Origin: Bradyrhizobium sp.
GTDB taxonomy: Bacteria > Pseudomonadota > Alphaproteobacteria > Rhizobiales > Xanthobacteraceae
Assembly: GCF_030654605.1 (NCBI RefSeq)
Contig: NZ_JAURXB010000200.1
Location: 1 to 46,722 of the forward strand
DNA length: 46,722 nt
Reading direction: 5' to 3'
The notes under the pieces were generated by a model. The model saw only the letters and a program-made list of their open reading frames with translations. It ran no database searches and was not told where the DNA came from. This document shows, in pieces, positions 24,027 to 32,708 of the stretch (within the stretch, counting starts at the first letter, position 1; each line of letters opens with the position of its first letter). The position numbers were made by a program, and so were the translations under genes.

Positions 24027-25811
24027 TCAGCGGCGATAGCGCTCGCCGCGCGCAAGGGCCGGACGGCTTTCCTGCGGCGGACGGCTCGCCAGGCTGGAAC
24101 GCGCTTCGCTGGCGATGGGTATGGCCGGAAGCAGTTCTTCGAGAAAGATCGGCCGCGAGAAGTAGTATCCCTGCGCATAGCGGATCTTGGTGGCGGCCTG
24201 CAGGTAGGCGAGTTCCTCGAAGGTTTCGATGCCCTCGGCGATCACGGTCATGCCGAGCGCCTCGCTCAGCGATTCGATCGCCCGCAGGATGCCCTGGCTG
24301 CGCGGGCGCCTGTGAATGTCGGTAATGAATGAGCGGTCGATCTTGATTTCGTCGGCGGTGATGTCGGCCAGCGCCGACAGGGACGAATAGCAGGTGCCGA
24401 AATCGTCGATCGATATCCGTACCCCCAGTTTCCGGAAGATCGGCAGGATCTCGTCCTGGAAATGGGTTTTGGTGACGAAGGCATCCTCCGTAACCTCGAT
24501 CATGAAGCGCTCGGGATAGCCGGTGGCCTCCAGCGCCAGCGCAAACGTCCGCATGAATTCCGGGTTGCAGGCCTGCTTGGCCGCGACGTTGATGCTGATG
24601 GAGGCGTCGGGACCGAACGTCTCGTTGATCAGGTCGATCGACTTGACGATTTCGGTCAGCACCAGATGCGTGAGCTCGTCGATCAGTCCAAGCTCGACGG
24701 CAAGATTGACGAAAGTGCCGGGGGCCTGAATGACACCTTCATCGTCGCGCAGCCGCACCAGTGCCTCGATGCCCTTGATGTCCTGGGTTCGGATATCGAC
24801 CTTGGTCTGGAAGGCGCAGCAAAAGCGCTTCTCCAGAATGGCGAGCCGCAGCGACTGCTCGACCTTCATTCGCGCCAGTGCCTCGCGCTCCATGCTGGAG
24901 TCGAAGAAGGCCGCGGAGCCCTTGCCGTCGTTCTTGACGCGATACATCGCGATATCGGCGTTCTGGCGCAGCAGGTCGTAGCTGCGGCCGTGCTCGGGAT
25001 AAAGGCTGATCCCGATCGAGGTCGAAGCGAAGATCTCCGATCCGTCGATGAAGTAGGGAGCCCTCAGCCGTTCCAGCGTAAAGCGGATGTATTCCGCCAC
25101 CTCCTGCTCACTCTGGATCGGATTGAGCAGCAGCAGGAATTCATCGCCGCTGATCCGCGACAGCATGTCGGATTCGCGCAAGTCCATTCCAAGCCGCTTG
25201 GCGACTTCGATCAGCAGCGCATCCCCGATCGGATGACCGTAATAGTCGTTGATATGCTTGAAATTATCGACGTCGAGAAATGCCAGCGCGAAGCTGCCGT
25301 GCGGCTCGTCGCGCTTCAGAAGGCTGTTGACGCGGTGTTCGATCACGCCCCGGTTGGGCAGGCCGGTCAGCTCGTCGTAATAGGCCGACCGGAACAGGTG
25401 ATCCTCGAGCGCCTTTTGTTCGCTGATGTCGGCCGAGCTCGACAGCAACAGGTTGCGGTCCGCGATGCGAACCGGCCGGTGGGTGGTGAGAAAGACCTGT
25501 CTGGCCTGGTCGCTGTTGACGCATTCCTCTGCAACCGCGTGGCTGCCGGTGCGCAGCAGCTCCATGCCGGTCTTGCGGCGATGGTCCAGCTCCCTGGAGG
25601 CAGGCGCCTCCAATTCGCTCCCGGCCATCCCGAGCTGAGCCGCGGCGGCGTCGTTCACCAGCAGGAAGCGGCCCTGCTCGTCCTGAACCGTTACGCCGGT
25701 CGGGAGCATCCTGAAGACATCCCTCAGAATTCTCAATTCGTTGGCGAGAGCATTCTCGCTGTCGCCTTCGCTCGCGGCGATCCGCTGCTCGTATTGGATC
25801 CGGCTTTGCAT
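24027..25811 (-). CDS. PAS-GGDEF-EAL c-di-GMP protein
   Basis: The 594-residue soluble protein has a coiled N-terminus, a PAS domain (about 28-130, MLPTGVTVQDEQGRFLLVNDAAAAQLG), a GGDEF domain (about 140-305) and an EAL domain (about 315-560). The cyclase motif is SGDEF at 221-225, a variant found in active enzymes, and RxxD is present as RESD at 212-215. The phosphodiesterase side has EAL at 349-351, DDFGTCYSSL and AEGIET, so it may well be active. The C-terminus is a Ser/Arg-rich tail. It lies 175 bases from the divergently oriented control region of the CoA-transferase gene but transcribed in the same direction, with no sign of co-transcription. Confidence 0.92.
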   Translation of the reverse strand: MQSRIQYEQRIAASEGDSENALANELRILRDVFRMLPTGVTVQDEQGRFLLVNDAAAAQLGMAGSELEAPASRELDHRRKTGMELLRTGSHAVAEECVNSDQARQVFLTTHRPVRIADRNLLLSSSADISEQKALEDHLFRSAYYDELTGLPNRGVIEHRVNSLLKRDEPHGSFALAFLDVDNFKHINDYYGHPIGDALLIEVAKRLGMDLRESDMLSRISGDEFLLLLNPIQSEQEVAEYIRFTLERLRAPYFIDGSEIFASTSIGISLYPEHGRSYDLLRQNADIAMYRVKNDGKGSAAFFDSSMEREALARMKVEQSLRLAILEKRFCCAFQTKVDIRTQDIKGIEALVRLRDDEGVIQAPGTFVNLAVELGLIDELTHLVLTEIVKSIDLINETFGPDASISINVAAKQACNPEFMRTFALALEATGYPERFMIEVTEDAFVTKTHFQDEILPIFRKLGVRISIDDFGTCYSSLSALADITADEIKIDRSFITDIHRRPRSQGILRAIESLSEALGMTVIAEGIETFEELAYLQAATKIRYAQGYYFSRPIFLEELLPAIPIASEARSSLASRPPQESRPALARGERYRR

Positions 25812-25995
25812 GCCGCCGACTTTGGCGGAAGCTCTTGTAGTTTTGGTTAAGTGGAACTCAAAAAGTCGGCTCCAGTTGTGCGAGTGTACGATTTGAACCG
25901 GCTCCGCCCGATCGTCATTAACAGAACTCTAACGCGATTTCGCAATGCCCGTCGGTCGGCGAATTCGCGCGCTCGATGCACCAAAAGGAGGCACT

Positions 25996-26967
25996 TCAAC
26001 TGGCGGGGATGCGACACTGCATGGTGCAGTGAACCCCGGTCTTCAGGAAGGCAATTTCGGTCTTGCCGTCGAACGAGGTGAGCGCCGATTTCAACAGCTT
26101 GGTGCCAAAGCCGGCCGCCCCGACGCTTCCGATCGGAGGACCTTCGGTTTCGTCCCAGGTGATGTTGAGACGGTCGCCGGTCACCAGCCACGACACCTGC
26201 AAGAGGCCGCGCGGGGAGGAAAACGCGCCATACTTGCCGGCATTGGTGGCGAGCTCGTGGAATATCAGGGCCAGGCTGACCGCGAGCTTGTCGGGAAGGA
26301 ACAGCGGATCACCGTTCAGGTTGAACCGCACATGTCCGTAAGGTCCGAGCTCGGAGACCAGCAGGTCCTTGATGTCGCACCCCCGGCCCTCGACCCTTGC
26401 GATCAGGTCGTCGGTCCTCGCCAGCGCCCGCAGCCGCTGATCGACGCCGGCCCAGATCTCCGGCCGATCGTGCAGCACCTGGTGCAGAACGGCGTGAATC
26501 GTCGATAGTTTGTTCTTCAACCGGTGCTGCAGTTCGCCGACAATGAGTTTGCGATACTCCTCTTCCCGGATCAGCCGCTTCGAAATCTCCCGCTGCTGCG
26601 AGGCGATCGACCGGTAGTGCTCGACGCCCCATATCGTGAGGCCACAGGCGATCAGATAAGCCGCCAGCAGCGCCAGCCTGGCGAAATCGGCGGTTGTTTC
26701 GCCGAAATTGAGCGCCATTCCGAGCACGCCACCGGCCAGCGCCGTCCCGAGTCCGAGCCGGAAGCCGCCGAAGGCGGTGGCAAACACCACGGCCGGAAAA
26801 TACGGGGTGAAGAATACATCCGGCCGGACCTGGGCAAGGCCCCACCGCGCCGCGGTCGACAGCGCGAGGCAGCCGGCCGCAAATCCGATGCCGAGAAGCG
26901 GCGATGGCGGGGATATTCCCCGCCAGGCCAGTCGAAATTCGTCGATCAATTTCCCCATGACTGACAT
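25996..26967 (-). CDS. HWE-family sensor histidine kinase with KdpD-like membrane domain
   Basis: The 323-residue protein has an N-terminal set of about four membrane helices (20-115; PDVFFTPYFPAVVFATAFGGFRLGLGTALAGG) like the DUF4118 module of KdpD, a linker helix, then the HWE-type core: phospho-acceptor His148 in GELQHRLKN, FHELATNAGKYGAFS (N box) and ITWDETEGPP, the WxE element that names the family. The final ATP-lid is short, with GFGTKLL. HWE kinases commonly feed PhyR and the general stress response or act as light or redox sensors. No PhyR/NepR/EcfG genes are in the window. The start is uncertain between ATG 26967 and ATG 26958. Confidence 0.9.
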   Translation of the reverse strand: MSVMGKLIDEFRLAWRGISPPSPLLGIGFAAGCLALSTAARWGLAQVRPDVFFTPYFPAVVFATAFGGFRLGLGTALAGGVLGMALNFGETTADFARLALLAAYLIACGLTIWGVEHYRSIASQQREISKRLIREEEYRKLIVGELQHRLKNKLSTIHAVLHQVLHDRPEIWAGVDQRLRALARTDDLIARVEGRGCDIKDLLVSELGPYGHVRFNLNGDPLFLPDKLAVSLALIFHELATNAGKYGAFSSPRGLLQVSWLVTGDRLNITWDETEGPPIGSVGAAGFGTKLLKSALTSFDGKTEIAFLKTGVHCTMQCRIPAS

Positions 26968-27146
26968 CAGCCGATCAGCGAATCCAAAATAAGGCCGAGC
27001 ATAGAGCAAATTCCCGCCATCGCGGCCAGAAACGGCGTCAGCCGTACCCCTCCTCGAGGACGCTGCCACGCAACAAAGCATGGCTTGCGTAGTTCCGGCG
27101 GGCCGGAGATAAATCCAGGGCAAGAGCGATCAGATGGGAGAACGAC

Positions 27147-27992
27147 ATGGGACGGCTGGACGGCAAGGTCGCGGTGATCACAGGCGCGACAAGCGGCATC
27201 GGACTGCGAACCGCCGAGATATTCGTCGCGGAAGGTGCCAAGGTCGTCATCGCCGGGCGCCGTGTACCGGAGGGCGAGGCGCTGGCGAAAAAACTCGGCG
27301 ACGCCTGCATCTTTCGCCAGACCGACGTCATGGTCGACGAGCAGATCCGCGCGCTGATCGAGCTGTCGGTCGAGAAGTTCGGCCGCATCGACTGTCTGTT
27401 CAACAATGCCGGCGGCCCGGCGCAGACCGGCGGCATCGAGGGCCTCGACGCCGCCCGCTTCGACGCCGCGATGGTGACACTGGTGCGCAGCGTGATGCTC
27501 GGCATGAAATACGCCGCCCCCCATATGCGAAAGCAGGGCTCCGGCAGCATCATCAACAATGGCAGCATCGCCGGACGGCTTGCCGGCTATTCCACCTCGC
27601 TGGTCTATGGCGCGGCCAAGGCCGCCGTCATCCACCTCACCAAATGCGTGGCGATGGAGCTCGGCGAAGCTGGCATCCGCGTCAACTCGATTTCGCCGGG
27701 CGTGATCGCCACCGGCATCTTCGGCAAGGCGCTGGGCCTGTCGGTGGAGGCGGCGGAGAAGACGCCCGAACTGATGCACGGTGTCTACAAATCGGCGCAG
27801 CCGATTCCGCGCGCCGGCTTGCCTGAGGATATCGCCCACGCCGCGGCGTTTCTCGCCAGCGACGAGTCCAGCTTCATCAACGGCCATGACCTGGTGATCG
27901 ACGGCGCGATCACCGGCGGCAAGAACTGGACGGTGCAACAGCAAGGTTACGTCGGGTTGCGCGAGAAGTTCGAGAAGGCGACGGGAGGGTAG
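27147..27992 (+). CDS. Short-chain dehydrogenase/reductase (SDR), classical type
   Basis: The 281-residue oxidoreductase has cofactor motif TGATSGIG (12-19), NNAG (86-89), catalytic Ser140, Tyr154 and Lys158 (SLVYGAAKAA), and the IRVNSISPGVIATGIFG region. Length is somewhat above the classical 250 because of a C-terminal extension (KNWTVQQQGYVGLREKFEKATGG). Arg38-Arg39 after the second strand (IAGRRV) suits NADP(H), though this is not decisive. Substrate is unknown. It stands alone between the HWE kinase (divergent) and a long inverted repeat. Confidence 0.93.
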   Translation: MGRLDGKVAVITGATSGIGLRTAEIFVAEGAKVVIAGRRVPEGEALAKKLGDACIFRQTDVMVDEQIRALIELSVEKFGRIDCLFNNAGGPAQTGGIEGLDAARFDAAMVTLVRSVMLGMKYAAPHMRKQGSGSIINNGSIAGRLAGYSTSLVYGAAKAAVIHLTKCVAMELGEAGIRVNSISPGVIATGIFGKALGLSVEAAEKTPELMHGVYKSAQPIPRAGLPEDIAHAAAFLASDESSFINGHDLVIDGAITGGKNWTVQQQGYVGLREKFEKATGG

Positions 27993-28008
27993 CCACGGTA
28001 CCATCAAC

Positions 28009-28085
28009 GTCATTGCGAGCGTAGCGAAGCAATCCATTCTTTCCTTGCTCTGCCACATGGATTGCTTCGCTACGCTCGCAATGAC
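28009..28085. repeat. Perfect 29-base inverted repeat upstream of the cupin gene
   Basis: Bases 28009-28037 and 28057-28085 are exact complements of each other, around a 19-base loop. The core ATTGCGAGCGTAGCGAAGCA and its complement are of the well-known bradyrhizobial intergenic palindrome type. The right arm ends 20 bases before the cupin ATG and just after the SDR gene, so it can form a terminator-like hairpin for the SDR transcript or control access to the cupin ribosome site (GACAGGAG). Confidence 0.85.
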
Positions 28086-28105
28086 GAACGAGACAGGAGC
28101 CATCA

Positions 28106-28609
28106 ATGTCCGCAACATTCAATACATCGCTGGGTCAAACCCCAATCCGCCCGCTGCATCTGGCGGTCATGGCCGGCCTCGCCTGCGCCTTCGTGATCGG
28201 CAAGGCCTTGCCGTCGACGATGGACGCCATCTCGGCGGTGATCGCGCCGCTGTGTGCCAGCAGCGCCCCCACCGGCTCCTCGCTCGACACCGTCGAGCCG
28301 ATCGGCTCGTATGCGCTGCCGAACGTGCCGGGCAAGCGCGTCACGATCGTGCGGGTGTTCTACGGCCCCGGCGGATTTACCCGCGCGCATCGCCATGGAG
28401 GCTCGGTCACCGCCTACGTTACCAGGGGCGAGATCCGCTCGCAGCTCGGCGGCGGTCCGGTCGAGACCTTCAAGGTCGGCCAGTCGTTCTTCGAGCCGCC
28501 GGGGGCGACCCATCTGGTCTCGGCCAATGCCAGCAACACCGAGCCCGCCGAACTGATCGCGGTGTTCGTGGCGGACGAAGGCGCGCAGCTGACGACGTTC
28601 CTTGAGTAG
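28106..28609 (+). CDS. Cupin-domain protein with N-terminal membrane anchor or signal
   Basis: The 167-residue protein has a hydrophobic helix at about 18-35 (LHLAVMAGLACAFVIGKAL) and a single cupin barrel from about 65. The first motif is GFTRAHRHGGSVTAYVTRGEI and the second PPGATHLVSANASNTEP, giving three candidate metal-binding His plus Glu. With the anchor it would act at the periplasmic face. Many such small cupins are of unknown function; a role in binding or removal of a small ligand is all that can be inferred. It lies behind the 29-base inverted repeat. Confidence 0.88.
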   Translation: MSATFNTSLGQTPIRPLHLAVMAGLACAFVIGKALPSTMDAISAVIAPLCASSAPTGSSLDTVEPIGSYALPNVPGKRVTIVRVFYGPGGFTRAHRHGGSVTAYVTRGEIRSQLGGGPVETFKVGQSFFEPPGATHLVSANASNTEPAELIAVFVADEGAQLTTFLE

Positions 28610-28674
28610 AATTACCGCAGGCGACTGACCGGGTCGTGTATGGTCTCGTCCAGGCAACGCGGGGTGCGGGCGGT

Positions 28675-29700
28675 ATGGACGCAAGGCTTGAACGAAGACT
28701 GCGCTTGTTTGCCATCCTTGTCGTTGTCAGCGTAGTCGCGTCCGTCGCGTTTGCCTTCGCGCGGGGCTATACTTCCCTCGCAGGAATAGCGGTGGGAGTC
28801 GCGTACGGAGTACTCCTCACGATCCCGATCGCGGGCATCTCCCTGTTCGTCCTGCAAGGCCCGATGCGGCCATGGCTCGGCGGTCTTTCGTTTACCGCCG
28901 GCCTGATGGTGCGAAGTGCGATCTTCGCGGCCATTATCGTCCCCACCCTGTACTTTCAACTGGGCAGCGTCATCGCCGGCGTTCCCGTCGATCCGGCCCA
29001 CAAGGGATTCTGGGTCAATATCGCCTTCGCCGTTGTGTTCGTGATCCTGGCCAATCTCATCATCGGCATCGCCAACATTATCGGGCCGCGCGCGTTGCTG
29101 AATTTCGTCTCCGGTCGATACCACGCCCCGATCGAGGAAAACCGCTTCGTGCTTTTCGTCGACATTGCGGGATCGACGGGGCTGGCCGAGCGGCTCGGCG
29201 GCGTTGGTATCCATCGCCTGCTCGACCGGACGTTTCGCCTTCTGACCCTTGCCGTCGTCGACTATCGCGGCGAGGTCCTCGACTATGTCGGCGATGAAGT
29301 GATCGTGACCTGGCGGGAAGACGGAGGAGCGATTGAGTGTCGTCCGCTTCGCTGTTTCATGGCGATGCGCGATGAACTGGCGCGCGCATCGGATCAGCTG
29401 CAACGCGAATTCGGCGCGGTGCCGCGGATTCGCGGTGCCTTGCATTTCGGGCCGGTGATTATCGGAGAGATCGGTGACGTCAAGCGCGCCATCGTCTTCA
29501 ACGGCGACGTCATGAATACCGCGGCGCGGCTGGAGGAACTCAGCCGCAATGTCGATGGCGGCTTCCTCGTGTCCCGAGCCGCGATGGAGCGGTTCAACTC
29601 CCCGCCGCCGTTCGCGGTTCGCGACCTCGGGCGCCTGCCGATTCGCGGACGCAACGATGGTATCGACGTGGTTGGCATCGGCACACCGGCGCCGGTCTGA
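28675..29700 (+). CDS. Membrane-bound class III adenylate/guanylate cyclase
   Basis: The 341-residue protein has an N-terminal membrane region of about four helices (12-30, 33-60, 70-98, 113-135) and a C-terminal cyclase homology domain. Metal-binding Asp163 (FVDIAGST) and Asp207 (YVGDEVI) are present, as are Asn281 and Arg285 in GDVMNTAARLEE, the transition-state pair. So the active site of a homodimer looks complete. The cytosolic product is most likely cAMP, but specificity residues were not resolved. I use the ATG at 28675 (MDARLERRLRLF, directly before the first helix); an ATG 39 bases earlier is possible. Confidence 0.9.
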   Translation: MDARLERRLRLFAILVVVSVVASVAFAFARGYTSLAGIAVGVAYGVLLTIPIAGISLFVLQGPMRPWLGGLSFTAGLMVRSAIFAAIIVPTLYFQLGSVIAGVPVDPAHKGFWVNIAFAVVFVILANLIIGIANIIGPRALLNFVSGRYHAPIEENRFVLFVDIAGSTGLAERLGGVGIHRLLDRTFRLLTLAVVDYRGEVLDYVGDEVIVTWREDGGAIECRPLRCFMAMRDELARASDQLQREFGAVPRIRGALHFGPVIIGEIGDVKRAIVFNGDVMNTAARLEELSRNVDGGFLVSRAAMERFNSPPPFAVRDLGRLPIRGRNDGIDVVGIGTPAPV

Positions 29701-29716
29701 TCCTGGCCTGGATCGG

Positions 29717-31093
29717 TTAATTGATCGCCTTAAGTGTCACCCGCAATCCGTCGCGCGGCTTCGGGATCGGCCATATCTGCCAGGCCGGCTTGTAGCCGGG
29801 CTCCAGCGAGACTTCCAGGTTCTGCAGGAAATGCCGCGTGAAGGTCTTCGCCTGCATATGGGCGAAGTGCAGCCCGAGACACATATGTGCGCCGCCGCCG
29901 AAGGGCACCCAGGCGAAGCGATGCCGGTAGCGTTGCGCCTCGTCGGTGAAACGCAACGGATTGAACGCTTCCGGATCGGGCCAGATCTCCGGCATGTGAT
30001 GGGTGTACAGCGGATTGACGCCGACCAGGGTGCCGGCCGGAATCGCAAAACCCCTGAAGGTGAAATCGCGCACCGCGCGGCGCGGGATCGAGGGCACCGG
30101 CGGCTTCTTGCGCATCGCTTCCTTGAACGCCATCTCGGTCAGCGGCATTTTTTCCAGATTGTCGAGGCTCGAGGGATCGTTGGCATCGATGCCCAGGCCC
30201 CGGACTTCCTCGCGCAGCCGCTGCTGCCACTCCGGATTTGCCGCGAGTTCGCCGATGAACGATGTCAGCGACGACGTCAGCGTGTCGTGTGCCGCCATCA
30301 TCAGGAAACTCATGTGATCGACGATATCCCGGGTCGACAGCAGCGCGCCGTCCTCGTGGGTGGCGCGGCACAGCTGCGAGAACAGGTCCTCGCCCTCCCG
30401 GTCGCGGCGGATCGGGATCTGCTCGGAGAAATAGGCGACGATGCGCTCGCGCCCTTTGACGCCGCGGGCCATCTGGGTAAACGGCAAGGGCTGGCGGATC
30501 GGCGTGACCGCCGCCGCCACCATGTCGACGAAGGCGCGCGTGATCTCCTCTACCTCGGGACCGATGCCGGCGCCGAGAAAGGACGTGGCGGCGAGGTCGA
30601 GCGTGAGCTGCTTCATCGCAGGATAGAATTGCATCTGGCCGGGGTTGGCCTTCCATAGTGCAACCCGCGCCGCAATCCCGGCATCGAGCGCCGCCAGATA
30701 GGATTTCATCGGTCCGGACTTGAAGGCGACCGAGAGCGCGCGCCGGTGCAGGCGATGCTCGTCGAAATCGAGCAGCATCAGCCCGCGCGGAAACAGCCGG
30801 CCGAGCACGATCTCCCAGCCATGGGTCGAGGAGAACAGCTTTTGCTGGTCGAACAGCACGAGTTCATTGGCTTCAGGGCCAAGCAGCGTGATGCTGGTTT
30901 CGCCGAGCACGCGGCTGCGGTAGACCGGCCCGTATTTCGCGGACATCCGCTCGACTTCACCCTTGGGGTCCGCAAGGATGTTGAGCGTGCGGCCGACGAT
31001 CGGCCAACCCTCGTTGCCCGGAATATGCCGCAGCGAGCGCGCCTTCGCCGGGGTAATGACCTGCGCGGGTGAGGCCACACTTTGCATCGACAT
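29717..31093 (-). CDS. Cytochrome P450
   Basis: The 458-residue P450 has an I-helix oxygen-activation motif AAHDTLTS (about 265-272), the K-helix ExxR at 325-328 (EAMR), a PERF-like NPLRFTDEAQ, and the heme loop FGGGAHMCLGLHFAHMQ with thiolate ligand Cys405. The N-terminus has no membrane anchor, so it is a soluble bacterial P450 needing a ferredoxin and reductase encoded elsewhere. Sequence style (IPGNEGWPIVGRTLNIL, GYKPAWQIWPIPKPRDGL) is close to the CYP51/CYP120-like fatty-acid, sterol or retinoid hydroxylase group. The flavin monooxygenase gene ends 202 bases upstream in the same direction. Confidence 0.93.
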   Translation of the reverse strand: MSMQSVASPAQVITPAKARSLRHIPGNEGWPIVGRTLNILADPKGEVERMSAKYGPVYRSRVLGETSITLLGPEANELVLFDQQKLFSSTHGWEIVLGRLFPRGLMLLDFDEHRLHRRALSVAFKSGPMKSYLAALDAGIAARVALWKANPGQMQFYPAMKQLTLDLAATSFLGAGIGPEVEEITRAFVDMVAAAVTPIRQPLPFTQMARGVKGRERIVAYFSEQIPIRRDREGEDLFSQLCRATHEDGALLSTRDIVDHMSFLMMAAHDTLTSSLTSFIGELAANPEWQQRLREEVRGLGIDANDPSSLDNLEKMPLTEMAFKEAMRKKPPVPSIPRRAVRDFTFRGFAIPAGTLVGVNPLYTHHMPEIWPDPEAFNPLRFTDEAQRYRHRFAWVPFGGGAHMCLGLHFAHMQAKTFTRHFLQNLEVSLEPGYKPAWQIWPIPKPRDGLRVTLKAIN

Positions 31094-31107
31094 GGCAGTT
31101 GCTCCGG

Positions 31108-31121
31108 TTGATCGCAGTCAA
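31108..31121. promoter_or_regulatory. FixK/FNR-like palindrome just upstream of the P450 gene
   Basis: TTGATCGCAGTCAA has TTGA/TCAA half-sites 14 bases overall. It begins 14 bases before the P450 ATG, too close for activation by a CRP/FNR-type protein at the usual -41.5, so it would be a repression site or chance. Confidence 0.2.
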
Positions 31122-31234
31122 TAATCCAGCAAACAAGGGCGGGCGGTCATCGGCATGGTCGAGTCAGGAAAATAGCCCTTTCTCCTTGCCAGCGCAAAGG
31201 CTCATGGCGCGGCGCGATCAAGCAATCGATTCCT

Positions 31235-31276
31235 CGTCATTCCGGGTCTGGTCCCTCGGACCATCCCGGAACGACG
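31235..31276 (-). terminator. Hairpin downstream of the LLM monooxygenase gene
   Basis: CGTCATTCCGGG (31235-31246) pairs with CCCGGAACGACG (31265-31276) with one mismatch, and an inner stem TGGTCC/GGACCA (31249-31254 and 31258-31263) caps it. It lies 20 bases beyond the stop of the minus-strand monooxygenase and upstream of the P450. It may end or attenuate that transcript; there is no T tract. Confidence 0.55.
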
Positions 31277-31295
31277 CAAACAAAGTTCGCCTTGG

Positions 31296-32537
31296 TCAGG
31301 CCTTCTGCTTGGCGGCTTCCTTCTGCAGATCCGGCGCGTTGATGGTCGGGATCGCGACGCGGCCGGGACCGGTGTGCTGCAGCGCCGCGGCGGCCTTGTC
31401 GTTCTCCATGATCTTGGCCATCACGGCCTGGCCGGCGCGCTCGAACACCGCGCGGTTGTCGATCACGAATTGCTGCGATTTGCGCAGGGAGGCGATATAG
31501 CCGTTGATCTCCGGCACCACGTAGCGCGCCACCATGTCCCAGCTGCGACGGGTATTTTCCGGATTGGCCCAGTCGTGCACGAAGCCGACGATGGTGCCGA
31601 CGCCGCCGGAGACCTCCATCAGGCTCTTGATGGTTTTGACCAGATCGTCGGGGGTGCCGATCGTGGAGGCCGCGCCCTCGCCGCCGGCGGTCTTCTCCAC
31701 GGCGTCCTCGGGCGACGTGAACGGCTGCAGGCCCGGACGCTGCAGGGTGCGGACATTATATTCGTTGTGCCAGCGCATCAGGCCCGGTCCCGCCTCGCGC
31801 TGCGCCTGCTCGCGGGTTTCGGCGATGTGCCAGGACAGCAGCACGCGCCAGTTGGCGCGGCTCACGGTGGTGCCGGCTTTTTTCGCGGCGTCCTCGGCAA
31901 AACCCCATTGCGTCGGCAACGCCATCAGGCCCTGCGTCGACATCGATCCCAGCGAAATGATGCCGATGCCGTATTTGCCGGCCAGCGTCATGCCGGACGG
32001 CGAGATCTGCGAGGCCACCACGAACGGCATCTCTTCCTGCAGCGGCAGGATCTGCAGCGCGGCGTCGTTCATGGTGAACCAGTCGCTTTTGGCGGTGACG
32101 CGCTCGCCGTTGAACAGCCGGCGGATGATCGCGATCGCCTCGTCCTGGCGGTCGCGCTGCGTCATCGGATCGATGCCGAGCGTGTGCGCGTCGGAGGCGA
32201 GCGCGCCCGGTCCGGAACCGAAAATGGCGCGGCCGCCCGTCATGTGGTCGAGCTGCACCATGCGCTGGGCGACGTTGTAGGGATGGTGATAGGGCAACGA
32301 GACCACGCCGGTGCCGAGCATGATGCGCTTGGTGCGCTCGCCGGCGGCGGCCAGGAACATCTCCGGCGAGGCGATGGTTTCCCAGCCCGAGGAATGATGC
32401 TCGCCGCACCAGAATTCGTCATAGCCGAGCGCGTCGAGCTGTTCGACCAGGTCGAGATCCCTGCGGAATTGCAGCATCGGATGCTCGCCGATCGGGTGAT
32501 GCGGGGCGAGGAAGGCTCCGAATTTGAGGCGCGCCAT
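31296..32537 (-). CDS. LLM-class flavin-dependent monooxygenase, limonene monooxygenase-like
   Basis: The 413-residue protein starts at ATG 32537 behind GGAGAGAAA. It begins MARLKFGAFLAPHHPIGEHP and contains LDALGYDEFWCGEHHSSGW, LGTGVVSLPYHHPYNVAQRM and GRAIFGSGPGALASDAHTLGIDP, in the style of limonene 1,2-monooxygenase (LimB) and related coenzyme-F420/FMN-type flavin enzymes of actinobacteria and rhizobia. It would oxidise a small hydrophobic substrate with reduced flavin. The next gene in the same direction is a P450 and the divergent gene is a VOC protein, consistent with a small catabolic or detoxification locus. A longer frame to 33455 overlaps the divergent gene and is rejected. Confidence 0.9.
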   Translation of the reverse strand: MARLKFGAFLAPHHPIGEHPMLQFRRDLDLVEQLDALGYDEFWCGEHHSSGWETIASPEMFLAAAGERTKRIMLGTGVVSLPYHHPYNVAQRMVQLDHMTGGRAIFGSGPGALASDAHTLGIDPMTQRDRQDEAIAIIRRLFNGERVTAKSDWFTMNDAALQILPLQEEMPFVVASQISPSGMTLAGKYGIGIISLGSMSTQGLMALPTQWGFAEDAAKKAGTTVSRANWRVLLSWHIAETREQAQREAGPGLMRWHNEYNVRTLQRPGLQPFTSPEDAVEKTAGGEGAASTIGTPDDLVKTIKSLMEVSGGVGTIVGFVHDWANPENTRRSWDMVARYVVPEINGYIASLRKSQQFVIDNRAVFERAGQAVMAKIMENDKAAAALQHTGPGRVAIPTINAPDLQKEAAKQKA

Positions 32538-32708
32538 GGGGTTTCTCTCCGGACTTTGTTGTTCTTGGATGCTTGGGCTCAAACTACGGGGCGCCGCGCC
32601 GCAAGGCAATCGCGCACGGCCGCCAATGCTGCATGGTTGTCGTGCAGGGCAGGGTGACGTAGCGTCCGAATTCCTTTCGAAACGTACAGCCGTGAACGGC
32701 CTTCGCCC

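Noticed and set aside
25853..25878. GGAAC-N16-AGTT, near match to an EcfG promoter
   Set aside because: One mismatch in the -10 element, and no plus-strand gene follows; downstream sequence is intergenic then antisense to the HWE kinase.
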